This document shows positions 23,262 through 36,253 of a DNA stretch of 64,000 nucleotides, piece after piece (position 1 is the first letter of the stretch; the number at the start of each line of letters is the position of its first letter). The position numbers and the translations under genes were made by a program. Source of the stretch: Laetiporus sulphureus 93-53 (taxonomy: Eukaryota; Basidiomycota; Agaricomycetes; Polyporales; Laetiporaceae). The stretch is from positions 134,446-198,445 of the forward strand of contig NW_024468548.1 in NCBI RefSeq assembly GCF_001632365.1. Reading direction: 5' to 3'. The notes under the pieces are model-generated. The model was not told the DNA's origin. It did not search any database and worked only from the letters and a program-made list of their open reading frames with translations.

Positions 23262-26200
23262 TCATGCCAGTGGATCAAAATCGCCCCAATCATCCTTTGA
23301 CAATTGCTTTGTTGCAATCGTACCCGACCAGGACGGTTGTGGAGGCTTTGACGGTATCAGTGGAGCACCTATGCCCGGAGATGACGCAAACAAAGGCGGC
23401 GTTGACATGGTTAGTGAATGTTGCGCTGGCGGGAGCGAAATGGTATAGTTGGGTGCTAGTGGAGGGTTCGCAGGCGTTGAAAAGGGAATAGCGGGCTGCA
23501 ACGAGGGTATCGGGTTCGACGTAGATACTGATTGTCTTGCCTGTATTGGCACATTCTGTGTACCTGTTGGTTGTGCGAAGGAAGCCGCATTGTAAGAGGA
23601 CGCGGGAACTGGTATCGCACCGAGCCCTTTGCTCGGTCGATTGAAATTGCTTCCTGTGGAGTTCGACTGCATCGCGTTAGCTCTTGGAGTTGAAGGCAGA
23701 GATTGTGTCTGCGTGGACAAAGGCTGCACGGGTGGCGAAACCATCGGACTCTGCATAACCGGTGTCTACACGTTATGTCATGATCAGTGACACTTTCACT
23801 TTTTGGTTGTGCACGCACCGGTGGGTCATTTGTGAAGATGCTACCCCATACATCGTCCTCCCAATTCTGTGAGCTATCTATGACGGTGTCCGCCTTGACC
23901 GTCGCAACCGCGCCATTGCTCACAAGCGTCTCAAAATCGACAGCACCACCGAGGCTGACCATGCCCGACGCTCCGTTGACGGTGATCTCCGAACGATCCT
24001 CTATGCGTTGTGAATCCCGAAGATACTGGTCGTGCTCTCGTTCAACGCGATCGCCTAGCTTGCGAATGACCTCCATGAATCGCTTGAATTGAGAGACCGT
24101 CAACACTGTTACAATAAGTCCTTCAGATTCACGATACTGTAGGCAGAAGATTTCAAACGCACGAGGACCCATGGACATCGCCCATAGTTGGGGCAGCACC
24201 AATGTAGCGACGGCTTCTCGATCTACCTTCATTCCCGTTGCCTCCTGCACAGCCAATGTTGCCATCTACGAACAGAATAATCTCAGATGCACGAGATTCA
24301 AACGTTTGACTAGACCTACAGTGACCGCGGGCTCTTTGGTACGGATCTTGGAAAGGAGAGGTACAAGTTTCTGTGTGAGACTCGTCTACAACAGGCTAGT
24401 TCAGTTCATTGTACGGAGCCGAAATGGGACGGTACAGACTTGATCCAAGTTCTTGACCATCGCAAGGAAGGTTCTCAGCGTAGCCACCTTTACTGAGAGT
24501 ACACGGGTCTTCGTGAAGACGAGCTGGAGATCCCAAGTTAGTGGACGACTCAAGTCGTCAGTCGAAATGGGAATACGAACAGCAACGCGAGGGAATAGTA
24601 CTCCTTGAACCTCAGCGTAGTCTATGCTCTCGCACAGGTCAGGAACAGCTTTCAACGCGCGTTCTTGCACCTGAAAGCAGTCAATCTCAAGCTTGAGCGG
24701 ACGCATACAGTCACCTACGATAGCATGTTCCGACTCCAGCGCATTATAAACCAGCGGCAACACATCTAACACAACAAAGTTTTAAGTGACACAAGCCAAA
24801 CAGAACATCAAATCACTCACCTTCGCGAAACACAGGTTTCTCTGTCTTGTCTTGCAGCATCTGCAGATTATCGAGTAGAGTAATCATATTCTGCGGTGGT
24901 TCCTTGATCGCAAAAAGGGGTTTGAGGCTAGGGAGCACTAGGCTCGCAAATTGGCTCGATGATAGGATTTGAGAGATGGCGAAGATATTGGGCAGTATGT
25001 ATGGCAGTAGTTGTGTGTCCTTCATCTGATAAATTAACGGACATTAATGAACACCGCGATTGACATTCATATCAAATCCATACTTACCTCTTCCAATAGA
25101 GAAGGTAATATCTTCCTTATCCGGAGTCCTTCTGAGAACTTACGCAGAACTACGGTAAGCCCTTTCATAAAGGATACCTTCTCTTCGCGAGACTTAGCGG
25201 CGAAGTTGGAGCGATCAAGGAAATTGAGGGTTGAGATCGGCAATGACGAGAAAAACGAATGCGATGGAAGTGAGCTCGGGGAAGGTCTGTTATGCGGATG
25301 TCGCGTGATGAGCGAGCTGAGAAGGACTGCCATCCATCTAATTAGTTGAATGTTCGTCCACTTCGATCGAGAAACCCACCTCGTAGGTCGGGATCAAGCC
25401 GTTCCAACCTGGGGAGTGGTTTGCCGGCATTGTCGCGCAGGGCACTGATACTCCCATGGTTTTTGAATGGCGGATTGCCCTTGCAATGTACCGCATACAT
25501 GAGACATCCGAGCGAGTACATGTCAGAAGCAGGGTCCAGGACCTCATCTAGTGCATACTCTGGTGCTGCAGACGAAGTTCAGTAGTAATGCAACTTCTAT
25601 GACAGCTTGCGCACCCATATAATCAAAAGATCGCTGAGTGTAAGGGGACACTCGGCCATCGAAGGTAGGGAATTCCCATCGCGTCGGCCCGCCGCCTGGT
25701 GCTGACAGAGGAATAGTTAAACCAAGACCGGAAATCTTCCAATCACCCTGTATATGCGCATGTTTACAAGACTGGACGCGTGTAGGTGAACCTGATACAT
25801 ACGGAACTGTTGATCAAAACAGCCTCAGGCGTCACATTAGTGTGTATCGTCCGTGCAGAGCTGTGCAGGAACGCCAGACCCTTGCAAACTTGCAGGATGC
25901 CCTTTTGTATCTGATGGTGAGCGTACGTTAGCTCACAAGATGCTCGTAGATCGCACGACAGCATGTACCGACTTCAACTTCGTCTAGCTCGACTAAGGGC
26001 GTATACTGGAACGACCCTGGGATGGAGAGGTGTAGTGATGACAGCACTGGCTCTGTGGCGAATATGAGCTCATTGCGAGTTTCTTCAAGTGGCTCGACCA
26101 TTTCTGCATTCAGTGAAAGTATGAGCACAAGACCCATGTTATTGCAAGGCCGAAGCATACCCAGAATACACGGGTGCCTTAGGCGACTCAGCGCAGAGGC

Positions 26201-26555
26201 CTACGCAATGTTGATGAGATATACCCATTACAACGGGAGGTTTATTTACCTCCGCTTTCAGCACCTCAATGGTCCTCTCTTTCGACACAGGGCCCATTCT
26301 CTCCATCTCCTGGCTCCGCTTGTCGGCACTCCAGACGGAGACACGCTTGTGTGTGACCTTGTGTGTAGCGGACTGCACGCGCCATGGACCGACATTGAAT
26401 GGAGGAGCATGAGTGGTCGCAGTTGGTACGTTCGACGACGATCCAGACGGAGCTGGCGTGGAAGTCCTACTATTGGTGATCGAATTCCCGCCGCCGACGT
26501 TGTATGATTGGGAGATATTGGTGCGCGCAAAGAAAGACGTCGCTGCAGCAAACAT
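23262..26555 (-). CDS. SCY1-like pseudokinase (SCYL2 type)
   Basis: Starts at ATG 26555 (MFAAATSFFARTNISQ) and ends at 23262 with the acidic tail DDWGDFDPLA. The N-terminal half is a kinase-like domain read over several exons: an N-lobe with VSVWSADKR, then RLRHPCILGM, a degenerate catalytic loop TIHTNVTPEAVLIN lacking the HRD aspartate, GDWKISGLGL instead of DFG, and FDYMAPEYAL. This is the expected inactive kinase of the SCY1 family. It is followed by HEAT-like repeats (LPYILPNIFAISQIL, LPLVYNALESEH) and a long Pro/Ser-rich linker. SCY1/SCYL2 proteins act in clathrin- and Golgi-linked vesicle traffic. Introns are numerous and short. The 5' side faces the PQ-loop gene. Confidence 0.9.
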
Positions 26556-27011
26556 CGTAAGATGAGTCGTGAGTCGTGTATCTCGCTGAGCAGCAGCACA
26601 CAGAGTCTATAGTACAAAATCTCGGCGAGGACGAGCTGCGGCCAGTGCTCTGCGCTGCAGAACTGCCACTTGCCACTTGGCACGTTGCGTATGCACGTGA
26701 CCCTGAGTGTATGCATGATCGGGCGGTGGCTGAGGCTGTTGGTACTGAGTCTTGACTCGGGATATTCCACTTTCATCGTATCGACATCCATTCAGCTCAT
26801 ACGGCTGAAATGTCTTAGCTACTGCTTATCAGATGAAAGCTTCTCCTGCATGGCATCCTCAAAGATCTTGCATGCAAAGCTGCCTTGCAGTCGGCAGAGC
26901 CTGTCCCGTCCGTTCTCACCTTTCATCTGAATCGCGGCCTGGACGCCCATCAACCTGAGATGCCAGCAATCCGCTCGCGGAGAATATCTTCGGCACCATC
27001 GGCAAGCTGCC

Positions 27012-28192
27012 ATGTCATGCACTGTCGGAAGAGGTGGGGAAGGTCCAACAATCGGGCATTCGTTCTGTTTTGATCTCAAATCGCATGCGTTTTTCTTCAA
27101 ACTCGCCTTGATCGGTCCATCTGTAGGCACCATTTGCTGGACGGTACAATTGATCCCACAAATCTGGAAAAGCTGGCGTACCAAGTCTATCGAAGGCCTC
27201 TCGGAATACCTCCCGTAAATTCCATTCATTTTTTGCTACTAGTCATGTCTAAAATGGACGCATATTGCTCGATAGACTCTTCTGGGGAGTAGCGAGTGCA
27301 CCTCTAGGCGTGTATGCCATTGTGCAGGACCTTAACATCCCATTAATTCTGCAACCTCAACTATTTGGTGCTCTATGCTTCGCTCCATGGCTCCAGGTAT
27401 GCACCCATCCTCACGTCCACCTCGTTATGACACGCCCTTTGTCAATCAAATGATTCAGAACATGCTGTATGATCAAATCCACTCCACAGTGCCAATACTA
27501 TGGCCGCAAGCGCTCCTTGAGAACTTGCTTATTACTATATGCCGCCTGTACGATAACGATGGTCGGCTTCGAGTTGGGTATGGTCTATGCTGTGAGGGTC
27601 AGCATCGTTCGTTCCGACTGGACTCCTAAAAATGTGCATCTGACAATGATTTCATCTGGCAGCCTTCCTATAGAAAGGGAAATACGCGCGGAGTTGAGTT
27701 CTTCGGCATCCTGAGCTCCATTATGATCTCTCTTGCTCTTCTGTACGTCCATATTTCCTGAGAGAAGTATGAAAGGATGGTTCAGTTTGTAGCCCAACCA
27801 CTACCGCAGGCCCCAATACTACGAGATATACCAACTACGGGAAGTCATAGGAATTTCAATACCCTTCATGACCATCGACATGCTAGGCGAGGTCTTCAGC
27901 AATCTTTCTCTTGCATTCAAATCGAGTTTCGACGTTGTCGCTGGTGTTACATATTCCATCGTTGCGGCATGTCTTTTCGTTACGCGGTTCGCCGCAGTTG
28001 CTTTTGCTTTTGCTGTTGCAGGTATTCACATGGCTGCAGGTTATGGACGGCTTAATCATTCTCCTGGCGCTCATTTTGAATCCTCTTGCGCGCAGACGTG
28101 CAGCCTTAAACGTTTCAAATGGCGAGCATGACGAGCAACCTAACTCTGCGGGCGTTGATTTGGCATCATGCACTACTGCGTATGTTCCCTGA
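27012..28192 (+). CDS. PQ-loop repeat membrane protein
   Basis: Six exons (27012–27214, 27276–27396, 27490–27597, 27699–27742, 27810–27978, 28040–28192) join to 265 residues without a stop. Two PQ-loop motifs are visible: VQLIPQIWKSWRTKSIEGLS in the first half and ALLPQYYEIYQLREVIGIS in the second, each within paired membrane helices, about seven helices in all. PQ-loop proteins export cationic amino acids, cystine or sugars from vacuoles and lysosomes (Ypq, cystinosin, SWEET folds). The substrate here is unknown. The ATG at 27012 and the donor GTTACG at 27979 are the least certain points. The hydrophobic run LIILLALIL in the last exon supports the chosen acceptor. Confidence 0.85.
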
Positions 28193-28655
28193 GGTCGTAG
28201 ATGCCTATACTGAGAAAACTTAGATAGAAGCTGGTTATCTTGCTCTTAACTCATGTGTGATAATTCCTTGCATTAGAGCATGCTTGTTTACTATGTGTAA
28301 GATCACACGCACACAAAACATGCTATCATAGACGCATGTGGTATTCTGCTCGTCCGCACTCCCAGGCAAGCATGGACACCAGCACGATATTGGCAGTGAG
28401 CATCTGCCATAGCTGTCGTTGGTTTGTCGAACGCAACAGAGGTGGGGATCCACCTTCACAGCCGTACCAATTTCCAGGTGACTCAAAGTGAATCATACTA
28501 GAGCAATTGCTGTTGCCGCATGCGTAACGCTAGTATGGAGTCAATAACGTCGGATAAAGCATATTCTCTGTACCAAAAACAAAACTGCACTAATAAACTC
28601 CAACGGAAGAACGAAATGTGGAAAAGCGAAGAGGCTGAATAACCCAACGGCTAAG

Positions 28656-29073
28656 TTAGGCCTCCGCCTCGCCTGTCTCAGCGACGTCAGCGTTTAAATG
28701 ATCAGGCCATATGACCTCGGCCACTGCGAATACGTGAGTGGATTGTTTCATAAGGAGTCTGTGTGCTTACTTCCGTTCTCGTCGACTTCGACAGCGGGAT
28801 TCAAACGGTACAGGACCTCTCTCATCTCCTCGGGAGTTCCATTCTGCGGGGAGAAAAGATATCGTTTGCATTGTTGGGGCTGATGTCTTACTACGTACCG
28901 TAGTTTGTTTCAACGGGATATTAGCGTCCTCGTCGCTGAACAGGTATAATTTTGCATCGGGCCGACGCTGAACGATAGAAAGGGTTATGGCTCCAGAGTC
29001 CAGAGTGCCAGAGTCCGCTTTGTAGTCGCACCTCGTACACATAATATTCGAGTACTTGCTCGAACGAAGCCAT
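28656..29073 (-). CDS. 83-residue protein of unknown function
   Basis: Four exons on the minus strand (29073–29032, 28967–28899, 28843–28771, 28723–28656) with GT–AG introns of 47–64 bases join to a clean 83-residue frame. It starts MASFEQVLEYYVYERRPDAK, continues LYLFSDEDANIPLKQT and NGTPEEMREVLYRLNPAVEV, and ends in an acidic VAETGEAEA tail. The consistent splice pattern, rather than any known domain, is the evidence that it is real. It is acidic and soluble, with no membrane segment. An unspliced frame in the same place gives a cysteine-rich peptide that should not be taken as the product. Confidence 0.65.
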
Positions 29074-30278
29074 CTTTATTCTTTTGGTCAGGCAAAGCGA
29101 AAATTATGGGTATGATGTTCCTACGGGGTCGTCTAGGCCTCGAGCATTCGACTGTGCATCATCCTGGCAGCCATCCGAACCGATGATGCTGCCTGAGGCG
29201 TCTTCAGTGTCGTCAACGTTTGCGATGCCCTGGTTTACGAGGATAAGAGAAACTAACCATCTGTCGTCGAGAAATCAACCATTGCTGCAAGTGTGCGCTC
29301 ACGGTAAGACTAAGGCTAAGTCCACTTGATGGGCCGAGGGGCCACTGCAGGGGGAGAAGAAGGCTTCTATACTAAGTGAAAGAGATAGGGGTCTCAATGT
29401 TGAGTTCGAATTCGATTGCATGCTACTGTTCTGAATTTCTGTTTTTCCAGATGCCCGAGATAGTATAGACTAGATCTGCATATCTCGATATTGTTCGGCT
29501 TGGAGAAAGAATGCATGATGCGACCAGCTCAAAACAAGAATGCTACATAACCGATTTCTCGACGACGACCTCGACAGATCGATATCGAGCCGGAGTAGCG
29601 CCTGTTACCCGACTGTGCCTTGCATTACATACAATACTTATAAGCACGAGTATTAGGGTCACCATTACTATACGAGCTCCGAGAATGGGCTGGAGACGTC
29701 TTGGCCATACCATGATCCATCATCGAAGTCGAACATGCTTATACAACATAGAGGCAAAAGCTTTCTGGTGACGTCTGCCATCATATATCTTACCCATGAA
29801 AAGGTAACCGCTCATGTAATTGTGGAAATACAACCATATAGCCACGCATGTCGCTCCAAGCACAAGTTAGGTAGGCATCAGATATCAGCAAGAAGCGCAT
29901 AATTTACATGCTCACCACTTCGCTATCCATGGACCTACGTTCGGCGGTTGGGTACACGAGAATTTTCGGCGACTTTTGTATGATCACCATTTAAGCTAAA
30001 GCTAACATCCAACTAACAACGAGGTCCCGGCTTTACATCTTCCCGTCATCGTAAATCATGCGCCTCATCATGTGTCCACAACCACAACCGCGGACAGAAC
30101 GTCGGAGATCGCTGAGATCGAACCGACCGATATCTTCGGCCAGCCGGAGCCCTTCACAGCCGTGGGGTGCGGGGCCGGCCCAATTGGATAGGGAGGATAT
30201 CGGTCGTCTCAGAAGTGATCTATATATACGATATCATATTACAGCAACCTCATTTTTAACCATCTGCAAGATAATCTG
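29074..30278. other. no gene recognised
   Basis: No frame in this stretch shows a known domain or a sensible exon chain. It includes the upstream region of the 83-residue gene and the 3' flank of the cytochrome b561 gene. A short inverted pair GACCGATATC/GATATCGGTC lies near 30125–30210. Confidence 0.5.
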
Positions 30279-31367
30279 TCATTTAAAGCCTGTTGTAAGG
30301 CGGCCAAAGGTTGAAATGTACCTTATTCGCATCAGGATCGCCGCCAAGATCACCACCGGTGCGATGATGTACGCGATCCATCGCACAACAAGGGGGCTAT
30401 TCACCGCTGCCCAGTTGGACCACGCTCCACCAAGATGTGTTGTGAGTAACAATAGCAGGAAAAGTAGGTAACCCGAAAGTCTAAAGCAAGGTCAACATGA
30501 AGCATGACATCGGCACATGTCATGTACAGGGACAAGCGTACCGATGGTACTTCCATACTAGCTTTGCTCTATGATTCCCGCCAACGAGACGCCCATTGAA
30601 CCAGACACTCCCGCCACCAAGAAGCACCTGAAGGAGGAGCCAGCCTACTGTGATGTATCCTAGTAGCTGCCACCGGGAGGTTAGCACGCATATATGCGGC
30701 CGAGTAGAGAACGTACGCCATGCCAAGTGGCAGCATGATGTGCTGATCCGATATGCTTATTCCACCATATTGCAAACGTTCCTAGAGTGATGGAAGGTAA
30801 TCCGACAGCAAGCATGATCAGTTGATGACGGCGCAATCCTGCGAGCTTCGTCTTGGGCTGCATGGTCGGCTGAAGAGTCAAGATGCCTATTGAAAAGATG
30901 TCATAACAGCTTCTTACAAACGTTGCGACTTGAAGTACACACCATATGTGAAAGCTCCGAATGCCAAGCTTTGCAGCGTCGGATGCCAGAAGAACCACCC
31001 GAGACTCATTGGATTATTCAAAAAAACCATCACCCATGTCATTATCACCAACGCCTTGAACGATGTCGCATTTCAATCTGCAACAAGATAGCCATTCAGA
31101 TAACGACCTACACCCGCGAAGAGCTGCATCCATTTCATTACTGTTTCCCTTGAACGTGGAGGACATGGCACTCACCACCGCCCCAATCAACGCCACAGTA
31201 TCCCCCTCTCGCCCCTCGGCCCTTGTGTACTGTTCGTCTGAACCCATATTCGCCTCTTCCTCAGAACCCACGATCAGCGGTGCCGACTCGATGTCCTCGT
31301 GTTCTTCCTCGTCCCGATCTTCCTGCGCTTTCAGTGCCGGTGTCAATGGGATCGACTCGGAGTCCAT
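30279..31367 (-). CDS. cytochrome b561-type transmembrane protein
   Basis: Starts at ATG 31367 (MDSESIPLTPALK) with a cytosolic acidic stretch, then enters helices: VIMTWVMVFLNNPMSLGWFF with WHPTLQ, then GILTLQPTM with GLRRHQ, VGLPSITLGTFAIWWNKHI with SAHHAATWHG, WLLLQVLLGGGSVWF, WKYHRLSGYLLFLLLLLTTH and VRWIAYIIAPVVILAAILM. The spaced histidines (WHPTLQ, RRHQ, AHHAATWHG, YHR) are those that hold the two haems in cytochrome b561. The frame ends IRYISTFGRLTTGFK at 30279. Such proteins move electrons from ascorbate or a similar donor across endomembranes, often to ferric iron. Several introns interrupt it. An in-frame ATG at 31436 upstream is less likely. Confidence 0.85.
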
Positions 31368-31602
31368 GAGCGTGCCTGTCGCGTGCGATGCCTTCCGCAA
31401 CTTCTCGTTGTGCACCGAGGACGTAGGTACCAGCAAGAGGTGAGAGCCATCCTGACGCCCGTCAATGCTAGCTGACGTTTAAAGACGAGTGGCGCCGCCA
31501 AGGTTATCAGGCTGTACGGTCACCGAGGGCCGACTGGCCTATACGTAATAGACTAATAGTCAGCAAATTACATAAGACACTGTTAATCGTTTGAGCGACA
31601 AT

Positions 31603-31721
31603 CACATCGGGAGTTTTGTCATTTAATCCGGGAGAAAAGTACAGACAAAATTTGAATTGACCAATGAGATTCGCTACAATAGTACTTTTGTCCCGGATTA
31701 AATGACAAAACTCCCGATGTG
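31603..31721. mobile_element. 119-bp foldback MITE, CACTA-like ends
   Basis: Two 40-base arms are inverted copies with one mismatch. The left opens CACATCGGGAGTTTTGTCAT and the right closes with its complement CTCCCGATGTG, separated by a 39-base loop. The 3-bp direct repeat AAT flanks both ends. CAC... ends with a 3-bp target duplication suit the CACTA/EnSpm group. It lies in the 390-base space shared by the divergent cytochrome b561 and 3-hydroxyisobutyrate dehydrogenase genes. Confidence 0.85.
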
Positions 31722-31825
31722 AATCATTAACGCTAATTACCCCGGATCCACGGGCCGGATGCATCATGTGAACGGTCGAGCGTCCATATAGATCGACGTG
31801 CGCGTCGCTTTGCACGACATTCACC

Positions 31826-32964
31826 ATGCGACCCACCGCCCGACTGTTCCAAGCGGTCACGTCGCCATCTCGCGCCCGGAGCGTGAGCTTCATCGGGCTC
31901 GGGCGCATGGGCTACGAGATGGCGTACAACCTCTTCTCCCACAAGTTCGCCGAGAGCAGCGGCAACGCACGATTCGTCATCTGCGACGCGCGATCGGCCG
32001 TCTCAGAGGGCTTCGTCTCCAAGTTCGTGAATCAGTTCCCCGGCGCGCATATATCCGTCGCGAACTCACCTGAAGAGTAAGTCCTTTGGCATACTCAGCT
32101 CCTTACGCGTTTGAAACTGGACGAGCGGTCGGTTGACAGAGCGGTGCTCGCTTCGCAGACGGTGATCACCATGTTGCCGTCCTCGCCGCACGTACGCAAC
32201 GTCTACATCGAAGCAGGGGGTCTCCTACCCGCCCTACGCACATTGCCCAAGGAGGATGTGCAGGCCACCCTGTGCATCGACTCCACCACGCTGGACGTGG
32301 AGGTCGCACGGGAGGTCGCCTGTGATGTACACAAGGTCGGCGCAAACATGGTCGATGCGCCCGTCTCCGGAGGCGTTACAGGTGCGAAGGCCGGCACGCT
32401 CAGTTTCCTGGTCGGCGGCACGCAGACCGGGTTCGACCTCGCACGGCCGACGCTCGCCCACATGGGCCAGAAGATCATCTACTGTGGCTCTTCTGGTTCC
32501 GGACTGGCGGCGAAGATCTGCAATAATCTGGTACTTGGCGTGGAGCAGATCGTAGTGGCAGAGGCAATGTTGCTGGGCCAGAAGCTGGGGCTGGAGTCCA
32601 AAATATTGGCGGCGGTCATTAACAGTTCGACGGGGGCGTGCTGGGCGAGCTCGGTCAACAATCCTGTCCCGGGCGCTGTCCCGGACAGTTCCCCACCCAG
32701 CGAGAGGGACTTTGATGGTGGATTTGCGACGAGTCTCATGCTGAAGGTGCGTACATAGTTGTAATGTTTGAGCACATAAAACTGACATCATAATAGGACA
32801 TGGGTTTGGCGAAGAACATTGCCATGTCCATCAAGAGCCCGTTGCCACTGGCATCGGCAGCGGAAGAGATCTACGCAGATGTCATTGAGGATGACCCAGA
32901 GCTGGCGAACAAGGATTTCTCGTCAGTATACAGATACCTGCGACTTGGCTCAAACCATAAGTGA
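31826..32964 (+). CDS. 3-hydroxyisobutyrate dehydrogenase, mitochondrial
   Basis: Three exons (31826–32076, 32140–32746, 32797–32964) join to 341 residues in frame. The first 20 residues (MRPTARLFQAVTSPSRARSV) look like a mitochondrial import signal. They are followed by the dinucleotide-binding motif FIGLGRMGYEMAYNL. The substrate-binding motif appears as DAPVSGGVTGAKAGTLSFLV and the catalytic lysine region as GLAAKICNNLVLG. The enzyme oxidises 3-hydroxyisobutyrate to methylmalonate semialdehyde with NAD in valine breakdown. Length and motif order fit the family. It diverges from the b561 gene, with a foldback MITE between them. Confidence 0.93.
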
Positions 32965-35900
32965 TGGGCGGTATATATTGAAATTAGGATATATTCGATG
33001 TAAATGTACGGTTTTGGGGTAAAGCAACGCTCAGTTGATACGGGTAACACCGGTGACTCACGTTCGCGAGAACGCTGGCCTGAATCTTTGCTCGCTGCTC
33101 CTTCTTGCTCTTGAACTCAGGTGTACTATAACCAAATACATTTGCAATGCGATGGAGGCCGTACACGTTGGCATGCTGTCCAGGGACCTGAAGATGAGAC
33201 GTGTCCGAGAGAGAGGACGGCCGCCTCAGATCACAAAAGAAATCAAATGGCCACCGTGCCAACAACTCCGTGACGTCCAACTGTTTTCTCTCTTATGTAT
33301 TGCCATGAACTGAGTTCCAAGTCTTGTAGCGTGCGTATGAAATCGTGAAACCGTGGATCGCATGCAGTTGTCCCAGTACGGTCAAGTCCTTCGAATATCC
33401 GTAAATGGTACCTGTCTAGCCAGAGTGGCACGTTATTTCACGCTCAAAATACTGTTAACAAGATACCGAACGGATGAGTGGCGAAGACATGCATAAAAGC
33501 CAGACATCTATTGATTTACACTAGCCCAGGTGATAAATAGTCTGAACCTTCAACACCGGCTCGACGCTCCCTCTCGTGACCTGCTTGACTTCACAAAGAA
33601 GGAGCCGGTCGATGGTAATGCCTTGACGACCTACACGCCACCGCTCGCCGACATCGTCAGATCCGTACCGGAAATGCTCGTTAATCTGGTAGAATCACAG
33701 TCAACAGCGGCTCTCATCAAGCGAGCTCCTAAGAAAAAACCTCGATAAACTTTTTGACGAGCTTCGCGGTTGTAAAGGCGAGCGTCCCTGCGGTTGTTGC
33801 CCTCGAGATACTAAACTGCTCGTTAAACGCCGCGTATCCACGCCTCGAGCTCGGGGTTGGCCACTGTCAATGCGAGAGTCGGCAACCACTTTTTTTTTGT
33901 CGCACAACGCGGACATCAGGTACGCACGTTTAGGCGCAACGACAACTTGCCGCCTCCCTTCTTCAAATCAGGGAATATCCGGTCCCTGAACAGCTCCTAT
34001 GAACTGCATTCAGAGACGAGAAACTGCCTCGTAAGAACCGAACAGGGTTGTTCTGCAAACCACTAGTTTAAATAACATTCATACTTGACGAGAGCAACTT
34101 AGAAACATCGATGCCGCTCCAGCGCATCCTTGAGCCTTTCGGTCAGGCAACATCACGCCGAATGCGTCAGAGTTATCCATACTGACGAACCCATTGCTTT
34201 GTGATATCGATCACGAGGAAGAATCTCCCGCATGATGATACCTGCAGTCCAACAAACAGCCAATGAGCATGGCAGCTTGATTTGGCATGAGAACCCCAGT
34301 GCGCATTTGCTCATATAATCATGTTGCCTTGCAAATATTGCCGTTATGGTCCTCCTAGTTCAGACGACACGCGTACTGTTCGGCAAAATACGGTGCACTT
34401 CCCAGGACTCCTAGGCGGAGCGGTGCTACCGAAATATGATGCGCAACAGATTTTGCCTTCATATCAAGTTATGTGCCAGATATGCGAAAACACTTCAGCA
34501 AGTGTGCAGCGCACGCATAACGGGAGTTGGGCGGTTTTCCATCAACACTGTAAACGATAGATATTCACGCACCAACGGGTCATGACAGTTACGTATGTAT
34601 GTGTCGAGCGCATTTGCATGCGAATGAGGCCGAGTGTTGCACTATGTCTGCGTTGCATAGCGATATTTTCTTTCAGTAATTGGTGAAAAACCAACTGATG
34701 CTATCTAACGGTTTCAGTAGCTCTTCGACATGTCCAAGTATATGAATTGCATCGCCACTCACAGCACTGCGCAGCAGCAGCCGATATCCCTGCATGCGCG
34801 CTTGCGAGACAGCGATTCCTCCCTCGCAACGTGGTAAAGCTTCGACCTTCTACTTTATTGTCACGATTTCTTAGATATCGCTGCGATATCTGGACAATCC
34901 TCAGCTTGATCGTACAAGTGATCGGCGTAGAGGGCGGCATCGAGCCTGCATCACAAGCGACGGGAAGGAGAGTGTCGACTCAGCCTGATCCATTCCAGTC
35001 CAGCTTAAGAATGAGAAAAAAAGTTACCCGGCATTGGGGCTGGATAGAAGCCCGATAGATATCCGCGCTATCGTCGCGCGGGTGAGAAAATATGAGGTAT
35101 GAGACACCTTCCATGAATTGTATCAGTATATACGCAAATGACACGTTTGTACGGAACTAACCCGTGGTCAGGTGTTCTTTCACTAGGCTGGGCGTAGGAT
35201 ACGAAACGGGCATATTAAAGACGTCCTGTGAAGGCTTCACGACTCGTTTCAGCACGTCTTGTGGCAGTTCAGAGGGAAATCTCACGAAGTACCAGGGTGG
35301 AGCCTGTAACGTTGTCACACATAAAGAAACAAGGGGTTTGCACTAGGACGCGTGCGCTCATCGATGGCGGTAGAAATTCGGCTTCGAAAAGATGTCCAGC
35401 GTAGCTTGCAATCTGTAACCCCGGTGACTGACAAGGAGCGACATTGTTGCAGCCGAATATGCACAGGTTCAGATTGAGCATTCAGAAAGCTAGTACCGAT
35501 ACTATTGATAAGATGGATATAAGGTTCTACGTGAGTTGGGGAGTCAATGATGCGGAATTGCAGAAACTTCGAGAACGCGTTCGGGACAAGAACTCAAAGA
35601 AAACAAAGCTATTAGCGGCAATTTCACGAGCTTTAAAGCAAGAAAAATGTCAGCAACTCATCATTTGACAAGCTTGCCCCTCATTCATTGGGCACAAAGC
35701 ATGTTATGCTTGACAACACTTCGACCAATTTAGCGTTCATCGACATCATGTCCTCAAGACCTTCGGAGCGCATTTGGTCCCTGTCAATTCAGATCGCTGG
35801 CAAGCGATAGTTGTATTGTAGCCAATCTTTGCGACAGATACCTTCTAGCGTTCGTTCAAACTCGTCCTTGAGCGTGATGCATGAAGACCAGCGCGAGAAC

Positions 35901-36253
35901 CTCGAGGCTAGAAACGGAGCAGTGGACGGTCAAATGCTCCTCTACTCCAAGCTCAGAAGTCCAAGGGGTAGCAGCAGATGAGACTCGGAAGATGTAGTGC
36001 GCAGAGCAGAAAGATTCTGATATGATTTTTGGGACTCTCGGACTTGTCAGCCTAGATGCTCGTGCCGAAATTGGGCTAGTACCAGACACATCCCACGTGA
36101 CAGGATTTAAGAAAGTCGGTCCCAAAAACGTTTAAAACGTTGCCACGGAAACAAGTACTGTGTGCGCATCATCAATCAAATTTGGTAGTTCGGTGACCTC
36201 CAGACACGTTTCTGCGAGAGTTTATTTTTTTCCACAATACTTCCACTTATTCT
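32965..36253. other. gene-poor stretch, no gene recognised
   Basis: About 3.3 kb without a convincing gene. Minus-strand stretches at 33431–32984 and a plus-strand stretch at 33530–33748 (ending in a basic RAPKKKPR tail) have no recognised domain. The plus-strand 35444–35668 frame is charged and helical but unknown. Small unrecognised genes with introns cannot be excluded. Confidence 0.4.

Noticed and set aside
28767..29042. Cysteine-containing peptide beginning CTRCDYKADSG, resembling a zinc ribbon
   Set aside because: The stretch is an intron of the better-supported 83-residue spliced gene, and the flanking GT and AG sites fit.
30120..30215. Inverted pair GACCGATATC / GATATCGGTC
   Set aside because: Only about ten bases per arm, separated by about 70 bases, with no extended similarity or duplication; could be chance.
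33530..33748. Small plus-strand frame ending RAPKKKPR
   Set aside because: A basic tail alone is weak evidence; no homologous family recognised and no promoter or splice support seen.
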